This document shows positions 26,959 to 27,205 of a DNA stretch of 27,205 bases, piece by piece (within the stretch, counting starts at the first letter, position 1; the number at the start of each line of letters is the position of its first letter). The DNA lies in contig DATKWV010000025.1 in NCBI GenBank assembly GCA_035529405.1, forward strand, positions 1 to 27,205. Reading direction: 5' to 3'. The position numbers were made by a program, and so were the translations under genes. Origin of the DNA: DATKWV01 sp035529405 (lineage in GTDB: Bacteria; Planctomycetota; Phycisphaerae; Sedimentisphaerales; Anaerobacaceae). Below the pieces are notes generated by a model. The model saw nothing but the letters and a program-made list of their open reading frames with translations, was not told the origin of the DNA and did not search any database.

Positions 26959-27205
26959 TCAGTATCTTCTGCTGATTACTTTTCCGGGGCGGTGGTAATT
27001 GACAAAAAAGTACCTCAAGGCGTCGAGAGGATGGTCATAAACGCCGTCTTTCAGCGGCAGTTCGGCACCGCTGCCGGCAGCGTCTTCGGGGTAATGATAA
27101 CAACGCAGGGCCTCAATCAAACGCACGCACTTTGGCGAAATTATCAGCCTGTTTTGCCCGTCGCCGCTGCGAATGGTCCTGCGAATCAGCTCAATACCCT
27201 CCAGA
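26959..27205 (-). CDS. Phage terminase-like protein, C-terminal end (5' part outside window)
   Basis: The minus-strand frame is open from the window edge to the TGA at 26961-26959, 81 complete codons plus one base. The C-terminus contains LIISPKCVRLIEALRCYHYP, then LPLKDGVYDHPLDALRYFF, ending VISRRY. The 'D...HPLDALRYFF' pattern is typical of the end of large-terminase nuclease domains, where the Asp helps bind catalytic metal. The nuclease core and the ATPase lie outside the window, so assignment rests on this one segment. It could belong to a prophage, a gene-transfer-agent-like cluster, or a solitary terminase-like gene. Confidence 0.6.
   Translation of the reverse strand, partial: LEGIELIRRTIRSGDGQNRLIISPKCVRLIEALRCYHYPEDAAGSGAELPLKDGVYDHPLDALRYFFVNYHRPGKVISRRY

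Noticed and set aside
26727..26975. 82-codon plus-strand frame between cysK and the terminase-like gene
   Set aside because: It runs through two intrinsic terminators and a polypyrimidine hairpin loop, and the translation shows no protein-like pattern.
1..27205. CRISPR array, tRNA genes or insertion sequence
   Set aside because: No regularly spaced repeats, no cloverleaf-like segment and no transposase-like protein were found on reading both strands.

Overview
The window looks like a chromosomal segment of a Planctomycetota bacterium, most likely of the Phycisphaerae / Sedimentisphaerales type (inference). The reasons are an ECF sigma factor fused to a membrane-anchored chain of carboxypeptidase-regulatory-like repeats, an S55 (SpoIVB-type) protein paired with an anchored beta-propeller protein, a secreted tandem alpha/beta-hydrolase of a kind common in PVC bacteria, and several genes with weak or no Shine-Dalgarno sequence. 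Most genes are housekeeping. I see no rRNA, tRNA, CRISPR array or complete insertion sequence.

Layout. 1-3338 (+): 3' part of an S55-peptidase-family protein, then a membrane-anchored propeller/Ig-like protein. 3408-4262 (+): class I fumarase alpha subunit with no beta subunit beside it. 4259-6954 (-): ribE, pdxA, rsmA, recalling the pdxA-ksgA linkage of proteobacteria. A symmetric divergent promoter at 6967-7025 separates ribE from 7151-9520 (+): small anchored protein, thymidylate synthase of the archaeal-like ThyA type, parvulin PPIase. 9521-9959 holds a candidate small RNA with a strong terminator, then a two-promoter leader with a 25-codon ORF before nrdR. nrdR is followed by a stand-alone ATP-cone protein. 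11128-12057 (-): miaA. 12164-19625 (+): a long co-directional run of ispA, dxs, nadK, a secreted TPR protein and a DinG-type helicase (isoprenoid precursor synthesis, NADP synthesis, DNA repair). 19804-22757 (-): the sigma/sensor fusion with a decayed coding remnant at its 3' end, AT-richer than its surroundings. 23316-25697 (+): secreted double hydrolase. 25722-26609 (-): cysteine synthase. 26959-27205 (-): C-terminal end of a phage-terminase-like protein.

The most unusual signal is non-coding. Two hairpins, at 23180-23231 and 26849-26905, share one architecture: a long GC-rich stem closing a 25-27-nt almost pure pyrimidine loop that contains a CCTCC-rich (anti-Shine-Dalgarno-like) core, followed directly by a T tract. 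Their stems are unrelated in sequence while the loops are alike, which is the pattern expected of a small-RNA or leader-RNA family with an exposed CU-rich loop. Two further terminator-ended transcripts are predicted at about 9610-9737 and 26694-26774. I do not recognise any of these as a known RNA family. Two intergenic regions also appear to carry overlapping divergent promoters that share a -10 region.
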